DNA of 64,000 bases from Branchiostoma lanceolatum (lineage: Eukaryota; Chordata; Leptocardii; Amphioxiformes; Branchiostomatidae). Location: the NCBI RefSeq assembly GCF_035083965.1, contig NC_089724.1, positions 19,362,974 through 19,426,973 on the forward strand, read 5' to 3'. Below are positions 12,830 to 25,572 of the stretch, piece after piece. Below the pieces are notes generated by a model that saw only the letters and a list, made by a program, of their open reading frames with translations, was not told the DNA's origin and made no database searches. Every line of letters begins with the position of its first letter. The first letter of the stretch is position 1. Both the position numbers and the translations under genes were made by a program.

Positions 12830-15008
12830 GGGCTGTACCTACACCATAAGCTGCCTTGTTTCTCACATCAACATAACATTTTTGTTAATTGATTGAAGAT
12901 ACATTCTCCAAGTACATGGCAGCGCTAAAGGGTGCTGAATAACATACCTAGGTTAAAAACTTCATGTATATGTAGTAAACAAATAAAATTACCACATTAC
13001 AGATAAGACAATCACATTGCATGCAAATAAGCTCTAAAAAGGCTCTGATAATCAAACTATGATTAGAGGAAGAGATAAATCATGGCTGCTCCACCCCAAA
13101 TATTGAAGCACCGAAAAGATCACTCCAAGAAACTTGCTGAATAGCCTGGAAATGTTTTATTTCTTAAAGGTAAACCTTGTTTCAGAAAATATTTTACATT
13201 AGTTAAAACACCAAAGTCCATCTTTTAGATCTTACTGAAAAAAGTGGTAAACAGGTGAAATTTTATGTTTTGAGGTGGTGGCTATAACTCAGGAGCAACT
13301 CCATGTTCAACACAGCTCGAGTGGATAGAGCTCTGCCCATACTATTTACTACTGTACTGTGAGTTTTGCACAATGCTTCTCCATGTCCACTGACGTGTGA
13401 CCGGTAACATTACAATGTACATTCATTTTTGTACCTAATGTTACAGCAACATGGCTCTGTGTTTTTGCCATTTCATGATGTTTCAAGTCACTCAGTTCAT
13501 AGTAAGATCTCCTTTATGGCCGCAACTCCTCTGGCATTTCATTCAGTCTATTTGCCCAATTTGTACTTTTTTTTAAGCATCCTATGGAGCCTGGTAAAGA
13601 CTTGAGTTATGGCACTGTTCCTGAATAGTTCACAATTACAAAACATTTGAAAAAAAATGATAAGATTCCTACAGTGCAATATTGCAGCTTACTGAACCCA
13701 GTGCAGCTACATTTCCTATTCTTCATCCACAATGTACATGATTGTATTGCTTTGTTACCTACATTTGTACATCATAACTTATAATTACGTGCACACGAGT
13801 GTGTACATACAGACACTAGTGCTCAGTGCATCAAAATTCAAATTTCTTAATGGTAACTAGATATTGGGAATCCCATCCTTGGGAACCCAAAAGATACTGC
13901 AAAAAAGCAAACAAAAAACTACATCAGCCTAGATTACCAAATAAAGAAATGACACATGATAAATGAACATTTAGATAGAACATGATGTAACATACATCAT
14001 GGTATCTATCACAAAGCTTCTAAAAGGACTTAGATGCATTCTTTCATGGTTTAGGTTGGGAGCATTTTTTTTGTTTTATCTGTTCAATTTTTCTGCACAT
14101 GATTTCAGAGCGGTGTTAAAATTATTCTTTTTGCCTTAATTATGTATATATATATATTCACAATTTTATTGACAATAAAAAAACAGACAAAAACTTAAAA
14201 GCTGACTACCCTCTAACTACAGCCGATTAAAAGGTGTAAATTACAAAATCTTCTTATAGGAGGTTAAAAGCTTTTTGTCCATTAAGATAAAAGGCACCAT
14301 AGATACCAGTCTTAATAACTATGACATGCAATGACCATGCATAAAATTCTGTTTTTGTTCAGGAAATTACCGGTAGTTCAAGAATACCAAAATAAACAAA
14401 AATTACCAAGTTCTACTCCTTAGATGTAGGCCATAGCTATTAGTACTGTTACGTTCCACAGTGTGTTTGACAAATTAAGGTATACAAACCATCAAGTGTA
14501 TTACAGTATGATGAAATTCTCGTAGTATATACATGTACTCAACTGTCTATTACAGATAGAAGTGCCTCAGATACATGTACATGTATCTAATTGTAGTCAC
14601 CTTTGACAAATTTATCTATCAATATGAAAGTGAAACTCGCCATACGGGTAGGTATAAGATTTGGTCCCTTGAGTAAACAATATCAAGTATGGTATGCTTT
14701 AACAACTGCCCTTACAGAAACACTCCAGTAGGCAGTCAGTGTGGGAGTCTCCGGGCTTCAGGCAGTTTAGACACATTACTGGCAGCATTACTATCTAACA
14801 TGTTTTGTCCTAAATTCTGACTTACCTTATAACTAGAAGCTGCCACATCTACCCATCCAAATTTGGGTCCCCAAGAAAAGGCACTGGGGCACATGTAAAC
14901 TTTTCACCTGCCCATGATGCAAAGTTTCAGGAGAGATTAAAGGTGTTACTTTAACCATGGCCATGACAGACAGTCCCTCTTCATCTTGCTCTAATTCTTA
15001 TATTTTGG
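12830..15008. other. Tail-to-tail region between Abraxas and the SH2 adaptor
   Basis: This region holds no protein-coding signal that I can support. It is AT-rich, and the part nearest 15008 is probably the 3' UTR of the minus-strand adaptor. A minus-strand AATAAA (TTTATT on plus) at 14165-14170 is one candidate polyadenylation signal for that gene. Confidence 0.45.
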
Positions 15009-18000
15009 TCAGTAATTTTTGTACACTGCTTCTGTCAGCTTGGTCTTCCCTCCTTGTGAGAGCAGGATGTCATGTGTTTGGTGGAACTCAATCAGGTCTG
15101 GAATACTGTAGAAGGTCTGGGGATAGAGGCATAGAGAACAATGACATCACAAAGGGTTGATTGTAGAGGATGAAATGAAAGAAAAGGATGAAACGTAATT
15201 TATTTCCCAAAGAGGTTAAAATCCAGGTTTAAGATATGGATCTACTTAATTCTCCCTTAATTGTTTGTTTCAAGTACTGTTCATCTAAAACTGGTATTAC
15301 ATTGAAAATACCAGCAAAGCAAAGCAAAGCAAAGCACACATATTCAGAGGTGCTATACTCACATCTTCATCCTCCTTTTCCGTGCCCAGGGCATACTTTT
15401 GGTCTGACCTGTAGCGTATCTGGACTTTCTTGATGGCTCTCTGGTAAATAAGAGCCAACGTGTACGGTCTAGTGGGGTCCCTTGTACTCTTTCTGATCAG
15501 GAATGCACCGTCCTATAAAGAAATAAATGGCAATGTTACTTGCATACTGAACATTCTATTATTGAAAGAAAAAATCATAAGCTTCTCAAATACCACCAAT
15601 CTGCTTCTCCAACATGCATTCCAGTTTTGCTGTATTGCTGTTCTTATAATGAGCAAGCAAGCAGTTAGTTGACAATCATCAATCTACCAATAATCACATA
15701 TTACAAGTGCTTGTTGGCATGACACTATAGTATTCATACATACGTGACCTCAAACTCCAAGCACACCAAGAATTGAACAGCATGTTTGACTAACCTTCCC
15801 ATATTCCCTCAGTGCAGCACTAGCCTGCCTCTGCTCCACCTCCCCATGGTACCATGGGAACTCGTACAGACCCCCCTGGAGAGGCTCCGGCTCCGGGAGC
15901 GGCATGCTGGGGACGGGCTTCTTTGCCTGGATGGATGGGGGTGGGGGGCCTCGGGCTCCCGACGGGGGTGTAGCAGGCAGCTGCCTACTTCTTATGTCTG
16001 TAAAATAAAGTTCTTACAATGTTCACAATTTATTCATTTTATTTTATTTATTGGTTTGGCTGCTTAGGACACACAGAGAGGGCTGCCCAACTAGCCTGTG
16101 GCTATTGCAAAGGGCTAGCCCTGCTGACAAAGACAAGACATTACAATAGAATTGTTCCCAAATACCTAAATGTTATGATTTCAAGGGAATTGACGAAGGC
16201 AGATATAAAGTCAGTGCTGGCCATAGGAGACAATATGTGTATGTTAAAATACACCGAAAGTGAAACAAGGCTCCATGAAAGAATGAACACAAATTTCAAT
16301 CTTAAATATTCTGCTCCACCAGAAAGTCAAAAGAGTCTAGATATTAAACACACACGACACACAAAGGAACGAGGGTCATACAGCTCAGAATCGTGCATCT
16401 GTACTGTGAATATACTTAGTAATATTTAGATTTAGACCACACAACTCAAATCTGCCCTTTAATATGAAAAAAAAAGGTGAACTGAAAAATTTTAAACAAA
16501 ATTGGGAAAGCTTAGGAGCTACATGTTCCTTCTAACATAAAAAGTCTTCAATTTGGACCAAATTTTCAAGGAAAGAGAAATTTTCAAGGATTTCAAGCCC
16601 CACACTGTACATCACATCTGTGAATCAGCCCTATTAAAACATTCAGGTTTGCAGAAAATGTGCTAGGAATGCCAACCTCTGCTTTTTGCCTTGGTACTTG
16701 GAATGGATGCTATAGGTGGTGGAGGTGGGGGTGTCCCAGCAGAGCCAGGCTTCCCTCTCTGGTGTACTGGGAGGGCGGGGACTCCCCCGGGGCCCCCTGG
16801 TCTCTGTCCAGGGAGAAGCTCGTCATGTATGGAGTCTCCAGACGCAGAAGAAGCAGAGGAATGTGATGCTCTCTTGTCTAAGAATGAGTCTGCAGAGCCT
16901 GAGATGATTGTGTAAGAGAAGTACAATGTTGATTGTGAGGGAGATGGAAGGAAAAGGGTTTTCCCTTAATGAAACAATACTTAAGAGCAGAAGTGAATTC
17001 CTTTGAATTCCTACTTTTAAACATCCACTGCGTTTGGGCACTGCGTGCTTCTAATGCCTCATCTGGAATTAATCTGAAATTCATCTGGTCAAGCAAAAGC
17101 TGACAAATAACAAGAATTTTATTTGCATAATTTGCAGCTTATTATTTGCATCTCCACTACAAACTGCCTGTTTCATATTAAAATCATTCTGCAGTACATT
17201 GTAGATCTAAAAAAGTACTAAGTTTTTTTTTTAGTATCACTAGGACAGAAAAAAAAATTCTGTTCTCAAAGATTTTATTCCTTACCTGATGATGCAGCTG
17301 AGCTGGAGGAGGTTGTAGATGCGACAGATAAAGTGGACGTCCGCGGAGATGATCGGTCTGAAAAAATAACACTTTTTAAGGAAAACCCTTCAAATGCAAA
17401 CTTTAAGGGAAAAATATGCCTGTAAAACCAATTCTTGGGCATTTTTGTTATCCGACTGATGTCTGAATCATGAAAATTTTTCCTTCAATTGTATCCTTTA
17501 AGTTTCAGTGTTATAATTATACCTGTCCAGGATTCTTTTTCTGCGACAAGATAATCTGCTTTTGCTAACCTAATGAAAACATTGAGCCAGTCTTTCACAT
17601 GTGGCCTTGGTCACTTGGTGATATTATCTTACGTGATATTTCCTCAAGATCAGTAACTTACGAGGGCTTCTGGTGCTGCCAGATGGGGGTGATGAGGCAG
17701 GACTCAAGTGCAGGTTCTGCTTCTCAAACATGCTGGCTATCCCAGAAACTTTGTTTTTCACTGGCCCGGGAGACTTTGGTGAAGGGGCTTCTTGCTTTGC
17801 CTCAAACTGTGAAGCTATTCTGTTCACCCCAGGTGTCCTGCCCTGAGAAGGCACTGCAGGTGGAGTCTGCTTCCATTTTGGTAGCGATGGCTGTGGAGGG
17901 GATGACGTTTCAGGTGTATTCTGCTTCCATTTTGGTAGCGAAGGCTGTGAAGGGGATGATGTTTCAGGCGTATTCTGCTTCCATTTTGGTAGCGAAGGTT

Positions 18001-21000
18001 GCGAAGAGGACGACGCTTGCTTGCCAACATTCTTCAGCTGTGACGGTCTGACATTTGATGATGCATCAGCTGGCGGCCATTTTGCTCCAGATTTCTGCCC
18101 AGAAGCAAGAGGTGATGTTACTTGTGGCTTTTTTGTAGGGAAGTTTGGAGGTCCACCGGTAAAAGGAGACTCTGGTTTTGTGCTGGGGCTAGGGAGAGGG
18201 GGCGGTCTGGTCGATTTGGCACTAGTTGGGACTTTGGGAGCCTGTCTTGAGTCAGGTGTTGGATTTGGAAGGACTTTGTTCATAGTCGTCATGTGGGAAG
18301 TAGGGCCAGGCTTGGTTGGCTTTGGAGGGAGTGCAGGTGGCGGCTCTTCATCTGGTGGAGGTGGCAGAGGCTTCCTACCAAGGACAGGTGGGACTGTACT
18401 CTGGGGCAGGCGACCAGATGAAAAGGATTCTACAACATAAAAAGTAGAAACATTATTCCACACAATGTATGTGCTTCAATTCAATCTGATGTAGGTGTTT
18501 CTGATGCCACTGCTGTTCAGTTCAATCAATATGAATATCAAGTTCCTTTAACTTTCTCACTAAAAGCTAATTTGTACTTAAGCAGATCCATAAGTAATTC
18601 AAATGTGATAGTTGTCCTTGGATTTTGTCAGAATGGTAGATGTATACATCAATTATTTGTTTCAGATGTAACTGCACTACAACCAAAAACAACCTGCATT
18701 TATCCAAACCATTAAAAGGTTAGAAAGACTTCACGTTTTGAGTTTGAATGAAACATCACGTTTTGAGTTTGAATGTGGTGACTACTTTAATTCTTTTATT
18801 CTTCAACATCAGAAAATGTAACTTGAGTTGGAAATACTTGAATATTCAAGGAAAAAAGACATGCGAAACGAAGGTCTGAAAGAAACTTGGCACCTACCAC
18901 TGTCAGGCACTTCATATTCCTCTTCAGGTCCCTGGAAAAAAGAAAAAAGAGGCAATGAGTTTTAATGCATACATGTATGTCCCACCACAACAAGACATAA
19001 CAACAAATTTATCTGACATATTCATTACAATATCTAGGAGCAGTAAAGTTTAAATCCATCACGTTTTCAAAACTTTACAAAACACCTAAAAGGAAGAAGC
19101 ACATGAGAAAGAAATATCTACCCCTTGCATTGGCATTTCATATTCTTCCTCTGGACCTCCACTCTCAGCAAATTCCTCATACGTGTCCTCAGGCTGAGGC
19201 TGACTGGCCTAAAGCATTAGAAGGTGATAGAAGATTACATACTTGTCTATAGAGACGTTTTGAATTGAAATACTGGTATGAATGTTGTATATGGGTGTAT
19301 GACCTGCACACATAATACTTAGAAAGTTTAATATATAAAAATTGTCACACAAAGTCACACAGCATGCATGCAGACTTACTTTAAAATTAATCAAATTAAA
19401 GTCTACAATACATATATTAAGCATAGATAATCGCTTTTAAGAGATTGATGTTTTAAGGTTTAGTACTTTTACCTTCCTTCATTTCTGTTGGATTAACCAC
19501 ATACCTTCAACAAGGTTGATGGATTTCAGCCAAAACGTTGGGCTAAGTCCAAATTCATCCTGATGTTGGTTTTATCAAGTTTAGTCCTTTGTTCATAAGA
19601 TACATGTAATTCTAAACTATTGTCCAGAGGGTGAATGAGTAGTAGTATGGGTCGATACAAAATAGCCTAACTAGTCTACTGTCTGGTGTTTACCGGTATT
19701 CATTTAATTGCTTTGGCTGTTCAGGACACACAGGGCTGTCAAACTAGCCTGTGGCTCCTATTACAAAGGGCTAGCCCTGCTGACAAAGACAAGACATAAG
19801 AACACTAACCAGTGCAGGCTTCTGTTGCCTTCCAGGAAGAGGAGGCATTCTGAGAAAAAGAGAACAGAACAAACGAATGTTCAGCATTTCACTCACATCA
19901 ATATCATGTTTGGACTCATCTTTCTTGATACCTCTTTAAAACACAATGTAATACGCTTTAAAGTTGAGTCATCATAAAGTTACACGTAAGAGTACAGGAC
20001 TGGTAACTACAATTTCTTAAGATTACAAATATATCTGTCACAAGTTGCTACATATTCAGAAATGAAAGTGACATACCTTCTTTCTGCCACATTTACATTG
20101 AATTTATTGGCCTAAATGGGGAGGAGACAAAAACAGCGAAAAATTATCTAAAAGATTATAATAAAGAAAAAAATCATACAGAATATACATTGGAAAGGAA
20201 AACATTCTTGTGGTGAGATCATGTCAGTAGAAAAGTTAAATCTACAAGATGTCAAACGTGTTTTACTAACTACAACTACCAAATAACAGGGCTGGTAATA
20301 AAAACATAACTATGTCCATGGTATTTGCTTTAGGGATTTTCTTCAAAACAAAAACTATGCATGACAGGTCATATGCAATTCATGGAATTCTTGCAAACTG
20401 CACATATACTAGACTATGAGGCATGGCCAAAAAATGTTGCCTTACCCTAGCAGGCGGCAAGGTCTGCTGAGGAGGCTTGTTAACTGGAGGTCTGTGGGGC
20501 ACGGGTGCTGTTGGAAGGCAGCAGAACAATTATTAGAAAATATAAAACAGGTGAAAGAAACCTTTAAAAACTATACTTTGAATTGTCCATGGTTTAATCT
20601 ATTATTCTATCTTCACAGCCTGAGTTGTATTTGCCCTGTATAAATAAATGAAATGAAAAATGAAATTTGTAAGGTTTGCAGAAGATGTCTTCTTTTTAAC
20701 TAGGACTAATACACATGTAACTAAGTTGTACAAACAAAGATGATGGTACATGTATCTCATGTTTTGCTGCAGAGAGACTGCAATTCCTTCAGGGAAAGAC
20801 ACATGTACACCTGGTACAAACAAATCACTTATCATGATACAAAAAAAGCAGAAATCATTGTTTGAACAAGGATGAATGTTGCCACTGTGGAAGAAGTAAA
20901 TGTGGCTGTTGGTAAGCACTAAGTGCTCAAAGTCCACTTACGCTGTTGCTCTTCCATTGGTTCTTCATAGTCAGACCCTCCAGAGTCATCTGTGCAAATA

Positions 21001-24000
21001 AAAGGCTTTGGTTATATACATGTACATGCAGGACTGGCGTATAAAACTGTTTGCTTTTATGATCAAAGTCAATGTAAGGAAGACTAAATTATCTTGTCTA
21101 CTTCATACATGTACTTTTGACAGTTGACAAATAATAACCAGCTTTATCATACAAAAAAACGAATGAAAGAGAAAATACATATGTAGACAAATTCAAGGAG
21201 ATAACATTTACAAAGAAGACCTACCCACATACGAAATATAAATACAATCCATCCAGGCCTTCCCAAGTTATGCTACTTATCCACAGATTCCACACACACA
21301 CAAACGCTCCCAAAAATATATCCTTCTCGTAAAGTTTAAAATGTGTTTAAAAAAAGTCATATCTAAAATAGGTATTCATTGTAAATTGCATGTTGGGAGA
21401 TTGTCTGGACTATTACAGGTAGTAATGCATAAGAACATGGATGAGAGACTCACTATCGTGATCTGGAACTTCATATGTCTCTTGGTCCTCGGTAGACTGG
21501 GTGGGGAGCGGCATGGGTTGCTGTGTGTGGGAGCAAAGAAAAGATATAAACATAGCACACTCATCTACAACATAAAAAAAGGGAGATAGAAATGAACTTT
21601 TTTGAAAATTACTAAAAACTAATAGATAACATGTAATCCATTTTCATTGAGCTTATTGACATGATGACATGGCTTTCAATGTTAGAAAAACACACCCTAC
21701 CCTGCGATGAGGTGGCTGAGTGTCCTGAGGGCTCACAGCATCTGGTGGGGGTTCATAGTCGTTACTAGCATCCTCTTCATCCTCTTGGGTACCAGAATCC
21801 ACCGGCAGGAACTTGTCTGGTCTGTCCCAACTGGTCTCTGAGAAGTTTAGATTAGATTAGAATAGCTCAAAGTACAACTTACTACAAGCATGATCAATCC
21901 AGCAGTGATCCCATGAACAAAGTGGTGCTGGGACTCTGGAAACTTAGCAAAATCAGTCTGCTAAATATCAACATCTATCTGATATTTGTGTTGAAAAGAA
22001 ACTGGTAGGTTTCTCAATGTTGTATATTTTCGATATCTGTGTCACAATGCTTTCTAAAGCTTTGTATCTCTCTGAATCTAGTTAAACTTTGCAATAGCAC
22101 ACAAAAGTGGTCAAGGCAGACTAAAGAAAAGTTCAGTAGTGGCAAGATATTGGACACATATACATGCATATATAGAGTTCAGTAGTGGCAAGATATTGGA
22201 CACATATACATGCATATATAGAGAAAAGTCTTAAGCATCCAAGAAATTAAACAGAGGTACCAGCAATCTGTGCCAGACAGAATTCCCCATTCTGTACGAG
22301 CTGCCCAATAAACAGTCTCACCATTTGTTGTAATGTTCCAGTAGTACTTGAAGCCATTTTCATCTAAACACTCCTGCCATTCTATTGATTCCTGTCTCAT
22401 TGTTGTCAACTGTGGAATACACATACAAATGTTTGTTTAAGTAGCTGTGATAATCTGAATGTGATTTCATTTACAGCTTTAAAGGACATTCATTTTTGTT
22501 GCAACTGTGACAGTAAGATACATGTATATGCTTCTTTAATGTTTGATCATCTGTGATATTGATACCTACGGTGTCATCAAACTCATCAGATGACCATCCT
22601 TCATCATCGTCTGGAGTCGCTGAAAATACACAAGAAGAAAAATAAATGAATACAGCAAAGGAGGTAGTAATCAAAGCTGGATGATGCACTTAGATCATAC
22701 ATGTACATCATTTTATACTTCATGGCTTCTATTCTCCAACAACTGCAAACACTGTATAACCTTACATATAAACACTGCAAGATTACACAGAAAGTAGTAA
22801 CAGAGAGTGAGTAGAAAGCTTCATACTCACTTGGCTCATGTTGATAGTCCTTGCTGGGTAACTGTGGTTTCTTTGAAAAGAGGCTAGTAGTATTGAGAAA
22901 TACAAAGTAAATTTAATCACAATTTTCCTAAAAGTACAGCTAAAGCTAATACTAGTACTATACAACGTTAAAGGCAATGCAGAAAAAATAGACAGCAAAC
23001 AGAAAAGTAGTTTTAGAAAAAATTCTCCATCTTAATGTTACCATCAATAGACACAGCTGAAAACGGCAAAATTCTCAAGTTCTCCTACCTGAACTTTGAT
23101 TTCTTTTCTTGTTTCTTTGACTTCAAGGTTTCTATATGTTTTGCAACTTCTCTGTAAAGACAAAAACAATACGGAAATTGTTTGAACTGTATATAAATTA
23201 TGATTCTAAAACAAAGTCTACTGGTAAAGAGGTTTGTCTCTATCTATATATCTATGAGTAGTATGAGTCTATGAGTCTTGTCTCCAACTCCCTGGTTCAA
23301 ACCAAACCATGCAATTTGTAGCTGCATGATATCATCTAACCAAACATGTGTAGACATAATAGATCACATGACCTACTAGTTATCACTAATTGCATGATGT
23401 CACAGGTCAGGGTCATTACAAAAGCTCCAAATTGTTTTGAAAATCTAGACTAGGCTAGAGAGGTAGGACCACAGTGGATGTCAAAGGCACACAGCATATT
23501 CAAAGTATTCTGTATACAGAAGTTGGTAGGATTAAAAATCTCCCACACGTGTACCTTCTCCTCTTAATGGGAAGATCCTGCCATCTGAACAGCTGGGATT
23601 CGTCCAGGGCCTGGAGGATAGAAAAAGTCATAAAACATTTCATATTGTGTTGTGACAGAACAGGAAGGACCATGGCGGAAGGAATATGAAAATGGACTGG
23701 ATATAAACTTGAACTAATACGAAAACCAGAAAGAACAAGTCATGTGCATGTAATTAAAGGTGACATTTACTAGCTGAGCCTTACCAGCAGTTCTGCCCCA
23801 GTGACATTTCTGTCCTGGAAAAACCGCACACAATCCTCAAGCCCAATCTGAAATGAATAAAAAGAATTCCTGTTAGTACAAATGAATTCATAATGTTTTT
23901 CTAATATTCATTGGTCCAATAATCATAAATGTCAGCCATTGTTTTTTTCAATTTTTCAGTGTGCATGATGGACTGCCCTTCATCATATGATGTCATCAGC

Positions 24001-25111
24001 TGTGAACTTTGGCATGCTTTAAGCAAGGAGGTTGCTTTAAGTAATCCGTCAAACCTATGAGGACGAAGCATGACGCTTCAGTCGAGTCATCAGTTTACAT
24101 ACCTGTCCACTATTCATGAACACTCACCTTTCAAATAATACATATCTACTACTAGTACTAGTACTTTCTGATCTTAGACTTATTGTTTATCATAACATTG
24201 CTAGAATCTATATTCTAATACTGTACTAACATTTATAATCACTTTGAAGCAAAATATAATGTTACTTGTGTTGTTTAACCTTAGGTGACCCAATTTTAAC
24301 CTCCTTGGGTGACCTATGGATTTTATCATAATTCTTCAATAAAAAGTAAATAAGAACAGTGATCTTAATATGATAATTCTTTTGATCATGTTTGTTCTGT
24401 TCAGAAATTTTGTGTTTTACATGTAAAATTGATAGATGTCAATCATCATAGGGAGTATATTTCTTTACCTGGGGGGGGGGAGGGTCAAGAAAAATATCAG
24501 GAAAGGGGTGAGGTCTGGCAGGGGCTCTCAATATGAACCCTTTTCCCTGTATTACATTGTATACCTTACAGTCCCTACAAAGGACTTCATTTTATAGAGA
24601 TAGCAAGGATTACTTGGTTAGTCACTCAAGGAAGTTATCTGAATAAGTCTACTTCTATTTAATGATTAATGACTTGAGAGTGGCTCATGTTCATAAAACG
24701 TCACCATGTGTCCAATAGGTCGATCTCTTTTTGATCAGGAAGTAAAAATAAACTTGTTCCAAACAGTGAAAGAGAGATTTAAGTTTTGAGTAGGTTGGGA
24801 GGCAGTAGATTGACAGGTCTATACAAGGGAAACCTGAGGTGCACGTGAAGCAGGAAATCGTCACCAGTAGCGTTTAGATACGCTTGAAAAGGCCGAGAAA
24901 CAGCTCTTATCGTTATGATTAAACAGAACAAACAACATTCTGTTCATTTTCACGACGACCGGATCGACCAGTCCCTCTTAGTACCGTAAAATGGTTTAAC
25001 AGGTAGTTAGAGTTTAAGAGTTGTAAAACTTCTGACCTGTGCTAGCCATTCTGCCACTTCACTTGGTCCCCATCGCTGCACCTCGTCTGCTGAAGGGTTC
25101 TTAGACACCAT
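15009..25111 (-). CDS. SLP-76/BLNK-family SH2 adaptor with SAM and WW domains, 21 exons
   Basis: This is a cytosolic scaffold of the type that links tyrosine kinases to PLC-gamma, Vav and Nck. Exons in transcript order: 25111-25037, 23847-23785, 23610-23555, 23151-23089, 22883-22831, 22619-22570, 22409-22322, 21837-21701, 21520-21454, 20989-20942, 20507-20446, 20111-20077, 19849-19810, 19208-19122, 18931-18898, 18429-17662, 17357-17286, 16898-16677, 15997-15795, 15512-15363, 15116-15009. Phases agree and give 826 residues. Domains: SAM (about 8-72), acidic GWSSDEFDD as in SLP-76 (GWSSFEEDD), WW (about 129-158), YxxP tyrosines Y177, Y211, Y225, Y302 and Y314, proline-rich exon (320-575), Ser-rich linker, and SH2 (722-823) with FPWYHG and binding Arg R748 in FLIRKST. 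The exon 6 donor (GTAGGT) was chosen because it alone keeps the WW exon in frame. A single invertebrate ancestor of LCP2, BLNK and CLNK is the simplest reading. Confidence 0.9.
16050..16140 (+). repeat. Dispersed repeat, copy 1
   Basis: This block reads GGACACACAGAG, then AACTAGCCTGTGGCT, then AAAGGGCTAGCCCTGCTGAC and AAAGACAAGACAT. It is repeated with minor changes at about 19712-19797, in the same orientation, in another intron of the same adaptor gene. It is probably the tail or core of an interspersed element; the family is not recognised. Confidence 0.6.
17824..18030 (-). repeat. Coding tandem repeat in the adaptor's proline-rich exon
   Basis: Three consecutive copies of a 16-residue unit (QPSLPKWKQNTPETSS, the last one diverging to QTPPAVPS) lie within exon 16. 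They are encoded by 48-bp repeats that are very similar at the DNA level, which suggests recent duplication. Each unit is a proline-containing peptide with a conserved LPKW core. Confidence 0.85.
19712..19797 (+). repeat. Dispersed repeat, copy 2
   Basis: This is the second copy of the 16050-16140 block, ending in the same GGGCTAGCCCTGCTGACAAA stretch. It lies directly upstream on plus of the 19810-19849 exon, within the donor-side intron of that minus-strand exon. Confidence 0.6.
21784..22409 (-). other. WW domain encoded across exons 7 and 8 of the SH2 adaptor
   Basis: Exon 7 (22409-22322) encodes WQECLDENGFKYYWNITTN, and exon 8 (from 21837) continues ETSWDRPDKF in the same frame after joining. 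The result has every WW hallmark: first Trp (W131), a DxxG turn, the aromatic YYW triplet, Asn and Thr, second Trp 22 residues later (W153) and a closing Pro (P156). WW domains bind short proline-rich peptides. The same protein carries a long proline-rich exon, so intramolecular binding is conceivable but unproven. Confidence 0.85.
22131..22222. repeat. 46-bp direct tandem duplication in adaptor intron 7
   Basis: Two perfect 46-bp copies abut at 22131-22176 and 22177-22222, each starting GTTCAGTAGTGGCAAGATAT. They lie in the intron directly after the first WW exon. Identity is complete, so the duplication is recent or is an assembly artefact. Confidence 0.9.
24473..24482. repeat. Poly-G run
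   Basis: A run of ten G residues lies in adaptor intron 1. It is a simple sequence prone to replication and sequencing error. Confidence 0.8.
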
Positions 25112-25572
25112 AACAGTCGTTGGATGTTATCAATGATATCAATAGGTAACGAATTAAGCTACAGACGTCCCATACCTGGAGACAAAACTTTTACTGCCAC
25201 ACTTCCTGCAAGTTTTTCACACTTCCTGGTTCGAAGCTCCCGACAGCCTTTGCGAAAGGATTGTACCAATTTAGATGATACAGGGGGATACACTTTTGTT
25301 AATTCAAGTCATTTCAATAGAATAAATTTATGCTTTATCACATTTGAAAACTGTGATGTTGATATAACACTTAATTGTAAAAAAAGCACATTTCTTTCAT
25401 CATAAATGAGAAGAGGCACATACTAGTACAAATGTTTTAGAATGTGTAATATTTCTTTGAGTCGCCAGATGTCACTATTGCACGGTCAATATTATTGCTG
25501 CACTGCATATATTTCCGCCAAGTGGCGCTTCTGAGCGTGGTTCCAACCCGTCTGCTGGGATTCGCCAAAAAT
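25112..25572. promoter_or_regulatory. Short head-to-head intergenic region, adaptor and ASB
   Basis: Only 461 bp separate the start codon of the minus-strand adaptor (25111) from that of the plus-strand ASB gene (25573). Both promoters and 5' UTRs must fit here or overlap, so a bidirectional promoter is likely. I see no clear TATA box or other named element. Confidence 0.6.

Noticed and set aside
17599-18440. Plus-strand ORFs antisense to the proline-rich exon (17599-18051, 18021-18440)
   Set aside because: They are shadows of adaptor exon 16, whose minus frame has the domain context and correct splice phases.
22566-22569. Alternative adaptor exon 6 donor GTATCA, four bases downstream
   Set aside because: It would shift the WW exon into a frame with an early stop. 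The GTAGGT donor at 22569 keeps the frame through all later exons.
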